A stretch of 20,000 bases of DNA from Penaeus vannamei (GCF_042767895.1 NC_091559.1:7536751-7556750), one strand, 5' to 3'. Shown: positions 8,273 to 19,400, counted from the first letter of the stretch. Numbers and translations are program-made. Notes: a model not told the origin generated them from the letters alone.

Positions 8273-8620
8273 GTGAGTGAAGTGAGTGAAGTGAACGGGG
8301 AAGTGAGTGAAGTGAGTGAAGTGAACGGGGAAGTGAGTGAAGTGAGTTGGTGGTGAGTGAAGTGAGTTGGTGGTGAGTGAAATGAGCTAGTTGTGAGTGA
8401 AACGAGCTGGTTGTGAGTGGAATGAGCTGGTTGTGAGTGAAATGAGCTGGTTGTGAGTGGAATGAGCTGGTTCTGAGTGAAATAAGCTGGTTGTGAGTGA
8501 AATGAGCTGGTTGTGAGTGAAATGAGCTGGTTGTGAGTGAAATGAGCTGGTTGTGAGTGAAATGAGCTGGTTGTGAGAGAAATGAGCTGGTTGTGAGTGA
8601 AATGGGCTGGTTGTGAGTGA
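8261..8620 (+). repeat. 20-bp repeat made from the exon B donor junction
   Basis: The true junction 'gatgagttggtggtgagtga' (12 nt exon, 8 nt intron) occupies 8261-8280. A 30-bp unit beginning 'agtgagtgaagtgaacgggg' occurs twice at 8281-8340. From 8341 to 8620 there are 14 in-register 20-bp units: two of 'agtgagttggtggtgagtga', then copies close to 'aatgagctggttgtgagtga'. The GTGAGT donor core survives in nearly all copies. The last exon base is G in the founder but T in most copies. The array fades into the purine tract after 8620. Confidence 0.93.
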
Positions 8621-9540
8621 AGTGAGAGGGGAAGTGAGGGAGAGAGGGAGGGGAATGAGGGGTTAGGCAAGGGAGAGAGGGAGTGACGTGAGAGGGGAAG
8701 TGAAGGAGTGAGGGAGGGGAGTGAGGGCTGAGGCGAGGAGAGGAAGGGTGAGGGGAGAGGGGAGAGAGAAAGGGAAAGGAGAGGTGGGGTGAGAGGAGAA
8801 GACGGGTGAGGGGAAAGGGGAAGGGAGGGAGAGAGGGAGGTGAGTGAGGGGTGAGGCGAGGAGAGGGAAGGCTGAGGCGAGGGGGGGGGGAGGGCTGAGG
8901 CGAGGAGAGAGAGAAAGGGAGGGGAGAGGAGGGGTGAAGGAGAGGGGAAGGGAGGGAAGAGGAAGGGGTGAGGGAAAGATAAAGGGAGGGGTGGGAGATA
9001 GAGAGGAGGGGCGAGGGAGGGGTGGGAGATAGAGAGGAGGGGCGAGGGAAGGGAGGGAGGGAAAAGGAAGGGGTGAGGGGAGAGTAGGGGTGAGGGGAGG
9101 GAGGGGTGTGAGAGAGAGAGAGTGGAGGGGTTATGGGAGAGGAGGGAGGGAGGGAAAATGAAGGGGTGAGGGAGAGAGAAAGGGAGGGGAGGGAGAGGCG
9201 AGAGAGAGAGAAAGGGGAGTAGAAGGGTGAGGGGGAAGGAAAAAGCGAGTGAGGGAGAGCGATAAGGGAGGAAAGAAAGGATGCAGGAGGGGAGGGAGGA
9301 AGGGAGGAAGGGAGTGAGTGAGAGGAGGGAGGAAGGGAGTGAGTGAGTGAGAGGAGGGAGGAAGGGAGTGAGTGAGAGGAGGGAGGAAGGGAGTGAGTGA
9401 GTGAGAGGAGGGAGGAAGGGAGATAGGGACAGAAGCAGAGAAAGTAGAAAAGAGGGAATGAGAAAGGATGGGAGGAGAGGAGAGAGTGAAGGAGAGAGGA
9501 AGGGGAAGTAGGAAGGATGGGAGAAAGAGTGGAAAGGAGA
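8621..9540. repeat. Polypurine (GGGAGG/GAGA)n tract in intron B-C
   Basis: About 920 nt are nearly all G and A on the + strand. Sub-repeats include a ~31-bp pair beginning 'aggggtgggagatagagagg' near 8987 and 9018. A set of units beginning 'gaggagggaggaagggagtg' lies around 9310-9422, with 25/29-bp alternation. Frequent GGG runs give G-quadruplex potential in the transcript, and the strand bias gives triplex potential in DNA. Long reverse-strand frames here are Ser/Pro/Leu low-complexity readings. Confidence 0.93.
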
Positions 9541-9660
9541 GATGGATAGATAGGTAGATATATAGATAGAGAAATAGAGAGAATGAGAATATGACAATGG
9601 TAGTAGTAATGTTAATGTGATAATGAAAAATAATTACAATGACCATACCAACCCTAATAA
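9541..9660. other. Short GATA microsatellite and AT-rich spacer
   Basis: A (GATA)-like tract near 9541-9580 is followed by 80 nt of AT-rich complex sequence. Together they separate the purine tract from the pyrimidine tract. No gene is seen. Confidence 0.6.
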
Positions 9661-10280
9661 AACCTTTTTCCCTCCCCCCCCACCCCCTTAACCCATCCCT
9701 TCCTCCCTCACCCCCATCTCCCTCCTTCAACACCCCCTTACTCCTACTTCCCCCTCCCTCTTTCTCCCCCACACATCCCACAACACCCTTACCCACCCTC
9801 AATACCCCCTCCCCCCATCTCTACCTCACAAATCCCTCAACACCCCCTTACTCTCCTCCCCCCACCCCCCACACCTTCCCCTCCCACCAACACCCCCTCC
9901 TTAACTCTCCATCTTTCTTAACACCCCACCCCACCCCCCACCACACCCACCCATCCATCCATCCATCCACCCACCTCCCATTAACTCTCCGTCTTTCCTA
10001 ACCCCCCCTCCCACCCGACCACACCCACCCACACCTTCCCCCTCCCCCAACACCCCTTAACTCCACCCCCCACCCCCGCTCCTTATCTCTCCCCCTTTCG
10101 TAACCCCCACCCCACCCCACCTCCCCCTCCTACCAACACCCCCTCCTTAACCCTCCCACCAACCCCCCCACACCCTCCCCCTCCCAACCTCCTTAACTCT
10201 CCCCCTTCCTCCCCCCGCTCCTTAACTCTCCCTCTTTCCTCCCCCCTTCCTCCTCCCGCCCCCCCACCCCCCTCCCCCAC
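9661..10280. repeat. Polypyrimidine C-rich degenerate repeat before exon C
   Basis: About 620 nt of C-rich sequence carries recurring 'caacaccccctccttaactc' and 'ttaactctccctctttcct'-type blocks, with landmarks near 9901, 9980, 10083, 10192 and 10213. It reaches to within a few bases of the exon C acceptor, so the polypyrimidine tract of that acceptor is the end of this repeat region. No coding potential is supported. Confidence 0.88.
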
Positions 10281-10284
10281 GCAG

Positions 10285-10531
10285 AGAAAGCCCAGCTGGC
10301 TCCGTCGGTACCCGGCCCAGCAGGAACCGGACGGCCTGGAGACGGCGGTTCTGGGCCTCACCTTCGTCACCAAACGCAGCCACTTCCCCGGCGGCGACTT
10401 GCGTCTCAAGTGCGTCGCCAAGATCGCCACCATCTACTTCCAGTCGCAGGAGACGTCGGTCATCGAAACGGGATTCTTCAAGCACACGCAGGCGGAGGAG
10501 AGGAGGCACAAGGACCACTCCTATTTCTTCG
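10285..10531 (+). CDS. beat: Beaten path (Beat)-like protein, exon C: rest of Ig domain 2
   Basis: This 247-nt exon encodes 82 residues: RKPSWLRRYPAQQ..., LETAVLGLTFVTKRSHFPGG, DLRLKCVAKIATIYFQSQET, then SVIETGFFKHTQAEERRHKD and HSYFF. The 'LETAVLGL-F' block and 'G-L-LKC-A-IATIY' are family hallmarks, and the cysteine in LKC is the second Ig2 cysteine. Acceptor: cccacgcag, AG at 10283-10284. Donor: g|gtgggt, GT at 10532-10533, weaker than the other two. The exon ends in phase 1. Codons are GC-rich, unlike the surrounding repeats. The coding segment downstream (C-terminal tail or anchor) is not in the window. The last 37 nt (10495-10531) are the exon part of the huge downstream repeat array. 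Because that array repeats the donor, which donor is actually used is uncertain. Confidence 0.9.
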
Positions 10532-12689
10532 GTGGGTGCGAGATTATTATTTTTTTTCTCTCTCTCTCCTTTTATTTCTTTTTATTCCTTCTAATCTCTA
10601 TCGAGGAGAAGAGGCACAAGGACCACTCCTATTTCTTCGGTGGGTGCGAGATTATTTCTTTTTTTTTCTCTCTCTCTCCTTTTATTTCTTTTTATTCCTT
10701 CTAATCTCTATCGAGGAGAAGAGGCACAAGGACCACTCCTATTTCTTCGGTGGGTGCGAGATTATTTCTTTTTTTTCTCTCTCTCTCCTTTTATTTCTTT
10801 TTATTCCTTCTAATCTCTATCGAGGAGAAGAGGCACAAGGACCACTCCTATTTCTTCGGTGGGTGCGAGATTATTATTTTTCTTTTCTCTCTCTCTCCTT
10901 TTATTTCTTTTTATTCCTTCTAATCTCGATTGAGGAGAAGAGGCACAAGGACCACTCCTATTTCTTCGGTGAGTGTTTGTTTATTTTTTATTTATTTTAT
11001 TTTATTCCATTTTCTTCCTTCTAATCTCGATTGAGGAGAGGAGGCACAAGGACCACTCCTATTTCTTCGGTGGGTGCGAGATTATTTCTTTTTTTTCTCT
11101 CTCTCTCCTTTTATTTCTTTTTATTCCTTCTAATCTCGATTGAGGAGAAGTGGCACAAGGACCACTCCTATTTCTTCGGTGGGTGTTTGTTTATTTTTTA
11201 TTTTTTTTATTTTATTCCTTTTTCTTCCTTCTAATCTCTATTGGGGAGAGAAGGCACAAGGATCACTCCTATTTCTTCGGTGGGTATTTATTTATTTTTT
11301 ATTTATTTATCTTTTTATTATTATGATTTTTTTTGTGTGTGTGTGTGTGTGTTTGGTGATTATTTCTTCTTTTTTCTCTCTCCTTTTATTTCTTTTTATT
11401 CCTTCTAATCTCGATTGAGGAGAGAAGGCACAAGGACCACTCCTATTTCTTCGGTGGGTATTTATTTATTTTTGTTTTTATTTTTTTTTATTCCTCTTTC
11501 TTCCTTCTCTCTATTGAGGAGGCAAAGGGATCACTCCTATTTCTTGGTTGGGTATTTTTTTTTTTTTTTTTTTTATTCCTTCTTCTTCCTTGTCTCTATT
11601 GAGGAGGCACAAGGATCACTCCTATTTCTTCGGTGGGTGTTTTTTTTTTTTTTTTTTTTTATTCCTTCTTCCTTGTCTCTATTGAGGAGGCACAAGGATC
11701 ACTCCTATTTCTTCGGTGGGTGTTGTTTTTTTTTTTTATTTATTCCTTCTTCCTTGTCTCTATTGAGGAGGCACAAGGATCACTCCTATTTCTTCGGTGG
11801 GTGTTTTTTTTTTTTTTTTTTTTATTCCTTCTTCCTTGTCTCTATTGAGGAGGCACAAGGATCACTCCTATTTCTTCGGTGGGTGTTGTTTTTTTTTTTT
11901 TTTTTATTCCTTCTTCTTCCTTGTCTCTATTGAGGAGGCACAAGGATCACTCCTATTTCTTCGGTGGGTGCTGTCTTTTTTTTTTTTTTATTCCTTCTTC
12001 TTCCTTGGCTCTATTGGGGTGGCACAAGGATCACTACTATTTCTTCGGGGGATGTTGAATTTTTTTTTTTTTTTTATTCCTTCTTCTTCCTTGTCTCTAT
12101 TGACGAGGCACAAGGATCACTCCTATTTCTTCGGTGGGTGTTTTTTTTTTTTTTTTTTTATTCCTTCTTCTTCCTTGTCTCTATTGAGGAGGCACAAGGA
12201 CCACTCCTATTTCTTCGGTGGGTGTTTGTTTATTTATTTTTTATTTTTTTATTATCGGTGTTTTTTTTATGATTTTGTGTGTGTGTGTGTTTGGTGATTA
12301 TTCCTCCATTCTTCTCTCTACTTTTATTTCTTTTTCTTTCTAATCTCTATTGAGGAGAGGATGCACAAGGACCACTCCTATTTCTTCGGTGGGTGGGAGT
12401 GGCGTGTCATTTTTTTTTTATTTTTTTATTTTTTTAGGATTTGCGTTTGTTGATTTTTTTTTCTCTCTCTCCTTTTATTTCTTTTTATTCCTTCTAATCT
12501 CGATGGAGGAGAGGAGGCACAAGGACCACTCCTATTTCTTCGGTGGGTATTTGTTTATTTTTTTATTTATTTATTTTTTATTATCGGTGGGTATTTTTTT
12601 CTATTATGATTTTTTGGTGTGTGTGTTTGGTGATTATTCCTCCTTTCTTCTCTCTCCTTTTCTTCCTCCTCTCTATTGAGGAGAGGAGG
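10532..12689 (+). repeat. Heterogeneous exon C-donor repeats, 20 copies of several lengths
   Basis: Each copy holds exon C tail sequence ('gcacaaggaccactcctatt' and 'tcttcg') followed by GTGGGT and a T-rich intron piece. Copies near 10614, 10724, 10833 and 10942 are 108-110 bp with 'gcgagattatt' and CTCTCTCT. Copies near 11043-11428 are mixed. Copies near 11523-12192 are shortened to about 82-86 bp, with T runs of 12-20, 'ccttgtctctattgaggagg' and a C-to-T change giving aaggatcact. Copies near 12362, 12517 and 12689 are longer and some carry (GT)n. Order and divergence suggest an older, diversified flank of the array. The first copy keeps the exon C frame open to a stop at 10702-10704. Confidence 0.93.
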
Positions 12690-15600
12690 CACAAGGATCA
12701 CTCCTATTTCTTCGGTGGGTGTTTGTTTATTTTCTATTTATTTTATTTTATTCCTTTTTCTTCCTTCTAATCTCGATTGAGGAGAGGAGGCACAAGGACC
12801 ACTCCTATTTCTTCGGTGGGTGTTTGTTTATTTTCTATTTATTTTATTTTATTCCTTTTTCTTCCTTCTAATCTCGATTGAGGAGAGGAGGCACAAGGAC
12901 CACTCCTATTTCTTCGGTGGGTGTTTGTTTATTTTCTATTTATTTTATTTTATTCCTTTTTCTTCCTTCTAATCTCGATTGAGGAGAGGAGGCACAAGGA
13001 CCACTCCTATTTCTTCGGTGGGTGTTTGTTTATTTTCTATTTATTTTATTTTATTCCTTTTTCTTCCTTCTAATCTCGATTGAGGAGAGGAGGCACAAGG
13101 ACCACTCCTATTTCTTCGGTGGGTGTTTGTTTATTTTCTATTTATTTTATTTTATTCCTTTTTCTTCCTTCTAATCTCGATTGAGGAGAGGAGGCACAAG
13201 GACCACTCCTATTTCTTCGGTGGGTGTTTGTTTATTTTCTATTTATTTTATTTTATTCCTTTTTCTTCCTTCTAATCTCGATTGAGGAGAGGAGGCACAA
13301 GGACCACTCCTATTTCTTCGGTGGGTGTTTGTTTATTTTCTATTTATTTTATTTTATTCCTTTTTCTTCCTTCTAATCTCGATTGAGGAGAGGAGGCACA
13401 AGGACCACTCCTATTTCTTCGGTGGGTGTTTGTTTATTTTCTATTTATTTTATTTTATTCCTTTTTCTTCCTTCTAATCTCGATTGAGGAGAGGAGGCAC
13501 AAGGACCACTCCTATTTCTTCGGTGGGTGTTTGTTTATTTTCTATTTATTTTATTTTATTCCTTTTTCTTCCTTCTAATCTCGATTGAGGAGAGGAGGCA
13601 CAAGGACCACTCCTATTTCTTCGGTGGGTGTTTGTTTATTTTCTATTTATTTTATTTTATTCCTTTTTCTTCCTTCTAATCTCGATTGAGGAGAGGAGGC
13701 ACAAGGACCACTCCTATTTCTTCGGTGGGTGTTTGTTTATTTTCTATTTATTTTATTTTATTCCTTTTTCTTCCTTCTAATCTCGATTGAGGAGAGGAGG
13801 CACAAGGACCACTCCTATTTCTTCGGTGGGTGTTTGTTTATTTTCTATTTATTTTATTTTATTCCTTTTTCTTCCTTCTAATCTCGATTGAGGAGAGGAG
13901 GCACAAGGACCACTCCTATTTCTTCGGTGGGTGTTTGTTTATTTTCTATTTATTTTATTTTATTCCTTTTTCTTCCTTCTAATCTCGATTGAGGAGAGGA
14001 GGCACAAGGACCACTCCTATTTCTTCGGTGGGTGTTTGTTTATTTTCTATTTATTTTATTTTATTCCTTTTTCTTCCTTCTAATCTCGATTGAGGAGAGG
14101 AGGCACAAGGACCACTCCTATTTCTTCGGTGGGTGTTTGTTTATTTTCTATTTATTTTATTTTATTCCTTTTTCTTCCTTCTAATCTCGATTGAGGAGAG
14201 GAGGCACAAGGACCACTCCTATTTCTTCGGTGGGTGTTTGTTTATTTTCTATTTATTTTATTTTATTCCTTTTTCTTCCTTCTAATCTCGATTGAGGAGA
14301 GGAGGCACAAGGACCACTCCTATTTCTTCGGTGGGTGTTTGTTTATTTTCTATTTATTTTATTTTATTCCTTTTTCTTCCTTCTAATCTCGATTGAGGAG
14401 AGGAGGCACAAGGACCACTCCTATTTCTTCGGTGGGTGTTTGTTTATTTTCTATTTATTTTATTTTATTCCTTTTTCTTCCTTCTAATCTCGATTGAGGA
14501 GAGGAGGCACAAGGACCACTCCTATTTCTTCGGTGGGTGTTTGTTTATTTTCTATTTATTTTATTTTATTCCTTTTTCTTCCTTCTAATCTCGATTGAGG
14601 AGAGGAGGCACAAGGACCACTCCTATTTCTTCGGTGGGTGTTTGTTTATTTTCTATTTATTTTATTTTATTCCTTTTTCTTCCTTCTAATCTCGATTGAG
14701 GAGAGGAGGCACAAGGACCACTCCTATTTCTTCGGTGGGTGTTTGTTTATTTTCTATTTATTTTATTTTATTCCTTTTTCTTCCTTCTAATCTCGATTGA
14801 GGAGAGGAGGCACAAGGACCACTCCTATTTCTTCGGTGGGTGTTTGTTTATTTTCTATTTATTTTATTTTATTCCTTTTTCTTCCTTCTAATCTCGATTG
14901 AGGAGACGAGGCACAAGGACCACTCCTATTTCTTCGGTGGGTGTTTGTTTATTTTCTATTTATTTTATTTTATTCCTTTTTCTTCCTTCTAATCTCGATT
15001 GAGGAGAGGAGGCACAAGGACCACTCCTATTTCTTCGGTGGGTGTTTGTTTATTTTCTATTTATTTTATTTTATTCCTTTTTCTTCCTTCTAATCTCGAT
15101 TGAGGAGACGAGGCACAAGGACCACTCCTATTTCTTCGGTGGGTGTTTGTTTATTTTCTATTTATTTTATTTTATTCCTTTTTCTTCCTTCTAATCTCGA
15201 TTGAGGAGAGGAGGCACAAGGACCACTCCTATTTCTTCGGTGGGTGTTTGTTTATTTTCTATTTATTTTATTTTATTCCTTTTTCTTCCTTCTAATCTCG
15301 ATTGAGGAGAGGAGGCACAAGGACCACTCCTATTTCTTCGGTGGGTGTTTGTTTATTTTCTATTTATTTTATTTTATTCCTTTTTCTTCCTTCTAATCTC
15401 GATTGAGGAGACGAGGCACAAGGACCACTCCTATTTCTTCGGTGGGTGTTTGTTTATTTTCTATTTATTTTATTTTATTCCTTTTTCTTCCTTCTAATCT
15501 CGATTGAGGAGACGAGGCACAAGGACCACTCCTATTTCTTCGGTGAGTGTTTGTTTATTTTTTATTTATTTTATTTTATTCCTTTTTCTTCCTTCTAATC

Positions 15601-18600
15601 TCGATTGAGGAGAGGAGGCACAAGGACCACTCCTATTTCTTCGGTGGGTGTTTGTTTATTTTCTATTTATTTTATTTTATTCCTTTTTCTTCCTTCTAAT
15701 CTCGATTGAGGAGACGAGGCACAAGGACCACTCCTATTTCTTCGGTGGGTGTTTGTTTATTTTCTATTTATTTTATTTTATTCCTTTTTCTTCCTTCTAA
15801 TCTCGATTGAGGAGAGGAGGCACAAGGACCACTCCTATTTCTTCGGTGGGTGTTTGTTTATTTTCTATTTATTTTATTTTATTCCTTTTTCTTCCTTCTA
15901 ATCTCGATTGAGGAGAGGAGGCACAAGGACCACTCCTATTTCTTCGGTGGGTGTTTGTTTATTTTCTATTTATTTTATTTTATTCCTTTTTCTTCCTTCT
16001 AATCTCGATTGAGGAGACGAGGCACAAGGACCACTCCTATTTCTTCGGTGGGTGTTTGTTTATTTTCTATTTATTTTATTTTATTCCTTTTTCTTCCTTC
16101 TAATCTCGATTGAGGAGACGAGGCACAAGGACCACTCCTATTTCTTCGGTGGGTGTTTGTTTATTTTCTATTTATTTTATTTTATTCCTTTTTCTTCCTT
16201 CTAATCTCGATTGAGGAGAGGAGGCACAAGGACCACTCCTATTTCTTCGGTGGGTGTTTGTTTATTTTCTATTTATTTTATTTTATTCCTTTTTCTTCCT
16301 TCTAATCTCGATTGAGGAGAGGAGGCACAAGGACCACTCCTATTTCTTCGGTGGGTGTTTGTTTATTTTCTATTTATTTTATTTTATTCCTTTTTCTTCC
16401 TTCTAATCTCGATTGAGGAGACGAGGCACAAGGACCACTCCTATTTCTTCGGTGGGTGTTTGTTTATTTTCTATTTATTTTATTTTATTCCTTTTTCTTC
16501 CTTCTAATCTCGATTGAGGAGAGGAGGCACAAGGACCACTCCTATTTCTTCGGTGGGTGTTTGTTTATTTTCTATTTATTTTATTTTATTCCTTTTTCTT
16601 CCTTCTAATCTCGATTGAGGAGAGGAGGCACAAGGACCACTCCTATTTCTTCGGTGGGTGTTTGTTTATTTTCTATTTATTTTATTTTATTCCTTTTTCT
16701 TCCTTCTAATCTCGATTGAGGAGAGGAGGCACAAGGACCACTCCTATTTCTTCGGTGGGTGTTTGTTTATTTTCTATTTATTTTATTTTATTCCTTTTTC
16801 TTCCTTCTAATCTCGATTGAGGAGACGAGGCACAAGGACCACTCCTATTTCTTCGGTGGGTGTTTGTTTATTTTCTATTTATTTTATTTTATTCCTTTTT
16901 CTTCCTTCTAATCTCGATTGAGGAGAGGAGGCACAAGGACCACTCCTATTTCTTCGGTGGGTGTTTGTTTATTTTCTATTTATTTTATTTTATTCCTTTT
17001 TCTTCCTTCTAATCTCGATTGAGGAGAGGAGGCACAAGGACCACTCCTATTTCTTCGGTGGGTGTTTGTTTATTTTCTATTTATTTTATTTTATTCCTTT
17101 TTCTTCCTTCTAATCTCGATTGAGGAGACGAGGCACAAGGACCACTCCTATTTCTTCGGTGGGTGTTTGTTTATTTTCTATTTATTTTATTTTATTCCTT
17201 TTTCTTCCTTCTAATCTCGATTGAGGAGACGAGGCACAAGGACCACTCCTATTTCTTCGGTGGGTGTTTGTTTATTTTCTATTTATTTTATTTTATTCCT
17301 TTTTCTTCCTTCTAATCTCGATTGAGGAGACGAGGCACAAGGACCACTCCTATTTCTTCGGTGGGTGTTTGTTTATTTTCTATTTATTTTATTTTATTCC
17401 TTTTTCTTCCTTCTAATCTCGATTGAGGAGAGGAGGCACAAGGACCACTCCTATTTCTTCGGTGGGTGTTTGTTTATTTTCTATTTATTTTATTTTATTC
17501 CTTTTTCTTCCTTCTAATCTCGATTGAGGAGACGAGGCACAAGGACCACTCCTATTTCTTCGGTGGGTGTTTGTTTATTTTCTATTTATTTTATTTTATT
17601 CCTTTTTCTTCCTTCTAATCTCGATTGAGGAGACGAGGCACAAGGACCACTCCTATTTCTTCGGTGGGTGTTTGTTTATTTTCTATTTATTTTATTTTAT
17701 TCCTTTTTCTTCCTTCTAATCTCGATTGAGGAGAGGAGGCACAAGGACCACTCCTATTTCTTCGGTGGGTGTTTGTTTATTTTCTATTTATTTTATTTTA
17801 TTCCTTTTTCTTCCTTCTAATCTCGATTGAGGAGAGGAGGCACAAGGACCACTCCTATTTCTTCGGTGGGTGTTTGTTTATTTTCTATTTATTTTATTTT
17901 ATTCCTTTTTCTTCCTTCTAATCTCGATTGAGGAGAGGAGGCACAAGGACCACTCCTATTTCTTCGGTGGGTGTTTGTTTATTTTCTATTTATTTTATTT
18001 TATTCCTTTTTCTTCCTTCTAATCTCGATTGAGGAGAGGAGGCACAAGGACCACTCCTATTTCTTCGGTGGGTGTTTGTTTATTTTCTATTTATTTTATT
18101 TTATTCCTTTTTCTTCCTTCTAATCTCGATTGAGGAGAGGAGGCACAAGGACCACTCCTATTTCTTCGGTGGGTGTTTGTTTATTTTCTATTTATTTTAT
18201 TTTATTCCTTTTTCTTCCTTCTAATCTCGATTGAGGAGACGAGGCACAAGGACCACTCCTATTTCTTCGGTGGGTGTTTGTTTATTTTCTATTTATTTTA
18301 TTTTATTCCTTTTTCTTCCTTCTAATCTCGATTGAGGAGAGGAGGCACAAGGACCACTCCTATTTCTTCGGTGGGTGTTTGTTTATTTTCTATTTATTTT
18401 ATTTTATTCCTTTTTCTTCCTTCTAATCTCGATTGAGGAGACGAGGCACAAGGACCACTCCTATTTCTTCGGTGGGTGTTTGTTTATTTTCTATTTATTT
18501 TATTTTATTCCTTTTTCTTCCTTCTAATCTCGATTGAGGAGAGGAGGCACAAGGACCACTCCTATTTCTTCGGTGGGTGTTTGTTTATTTTCTATTTATT

Positions 18601-19080
18601 TTATTTTATTCCTTTTTCTTCCTTCTAATCTCGATTGAGGAGACGAGGCACAAGGACCACTCCTATTTCTTCGGTGGGTGTTTGTTTATTTTCTATTTAT
18701 TTTATTTTATTCCTTTTTCTTCCTTCTAATCTCGATTGAGGAGAGGAGGCACAAGGACCACTCCTATTTCTTCGGTGGGTGTTTGTTTATTTTCTATTTA
18801 TTTTATTTTATTCCTTTTTCTTCCTTCTAATCTCGATTGAGGAGAGGAGGCACAAGGACCACTCCTATTTCTTCGGTGGGTGTTTGTTTATTTTCTATTT
18901 ATTTTATTTTATTCCTTTTTCTTCCTTCTAATCTCGATTGAGGAGAGGAGGCACAAGGACCACTCCTATTTCTTCGGTGGGTGTTTGTTTATTTTCTATT
19001 TATTTTATTTTATTCCTTTTTCTTCCTTCTAATCTCGATTGAGGAGACGAGGCACAAGGACCACTCCTATTTCTTCGGTG
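12690..19080 (+). repeat. Homogeneous 101-bp satellite of exon C donor junction, 63 units
   Basis: The 'gcacaaggaccactcctatt' landmark recurs at 12790 and then every 101 bp to 19052, 63 units with no indel. The unit is the exon C tail, the donor cggtgggtg, 'tttgtttattttctatttat', a T-rich stretch, 'ctttttcttccttctaatct' and cgattgag leading into the next exon-like piece. Units are identical by eye apart from a G/C difference (gagagg versus gagacg), which first appears at the unit near 14911 and recurs in 18 units. One unit, near 15545, has gtgagt and an extra ttt. Such uniformity points to very recent expansion or strong homogenisation. The array is intronic and encodes no continuous protein, since 101 is not a multiple of three and each unit has TAA in the exon C frame. 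Confidence 0.97.
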
Positions 19081-19400
19081 GGTGTTTGTTTATTTTCTAT
19101 TTATTTTATTTTATTCCTCTTTCTTCCTTCTCTCTATTGAGGAGGCACAAGGACCACTCCTATTTCTTCGGTGGGTGTTTGTTTATTTTTTATTCATTTT
19201 ATTTTATTCCTCTTTCTTCCTTCTCTCTATTGAGGAGGCACAAGGACCACTCCTATTTCTTCGGTGGGTGGGCGTAGCGTGTCATTTTTTTTTTTTTTTT
19301 TTTAGATTTTCGTTTGTTGATTATTCATTCTTTTTTCTCTCCTTTTATTTCTGTTCCCTTCCTTCGTCTCTCTATTGAGGAGAGGAGGCATAAGGATCAC
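19081..19400 (+). repeat. Distal divergent edge of the exon C-donor array
   Basis: Two 93-bp units, with landmarks near 19145 and 19238, have 'ttcttccttctctctattga' and lack the gaggag insertion. A unit with 'ggcgtagcgtgtcattttt' follows, close to the 12390-12410 copy. A decayed final copy near 19388 reads 'gcataaggatcactagtgtg', and the exon-like part stops there. Confidence 0.9.

Noticed and set aside
8221..9597. 458-residue reverse-strand frame rich in Ser, Pro and Leu
   Set aside because: It reads the complement of the polypurine tract, where stop codons are rare by composition. It also runs antisense through exon B and its donor array.
10083..10518. Reverse-strand frames opposite exon C
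   Set aside because: Antisense shadow of a GC-rich exon and a C-rich tract (Gly/Arg/Glu-rich), with no recognisable domain.
10410..11024. 204-residue + strand frame overlapping exon C
   Set aside because: It is a different frame from the one with the Ig cysteine and Beat motifs, and continues into repeat sequence.
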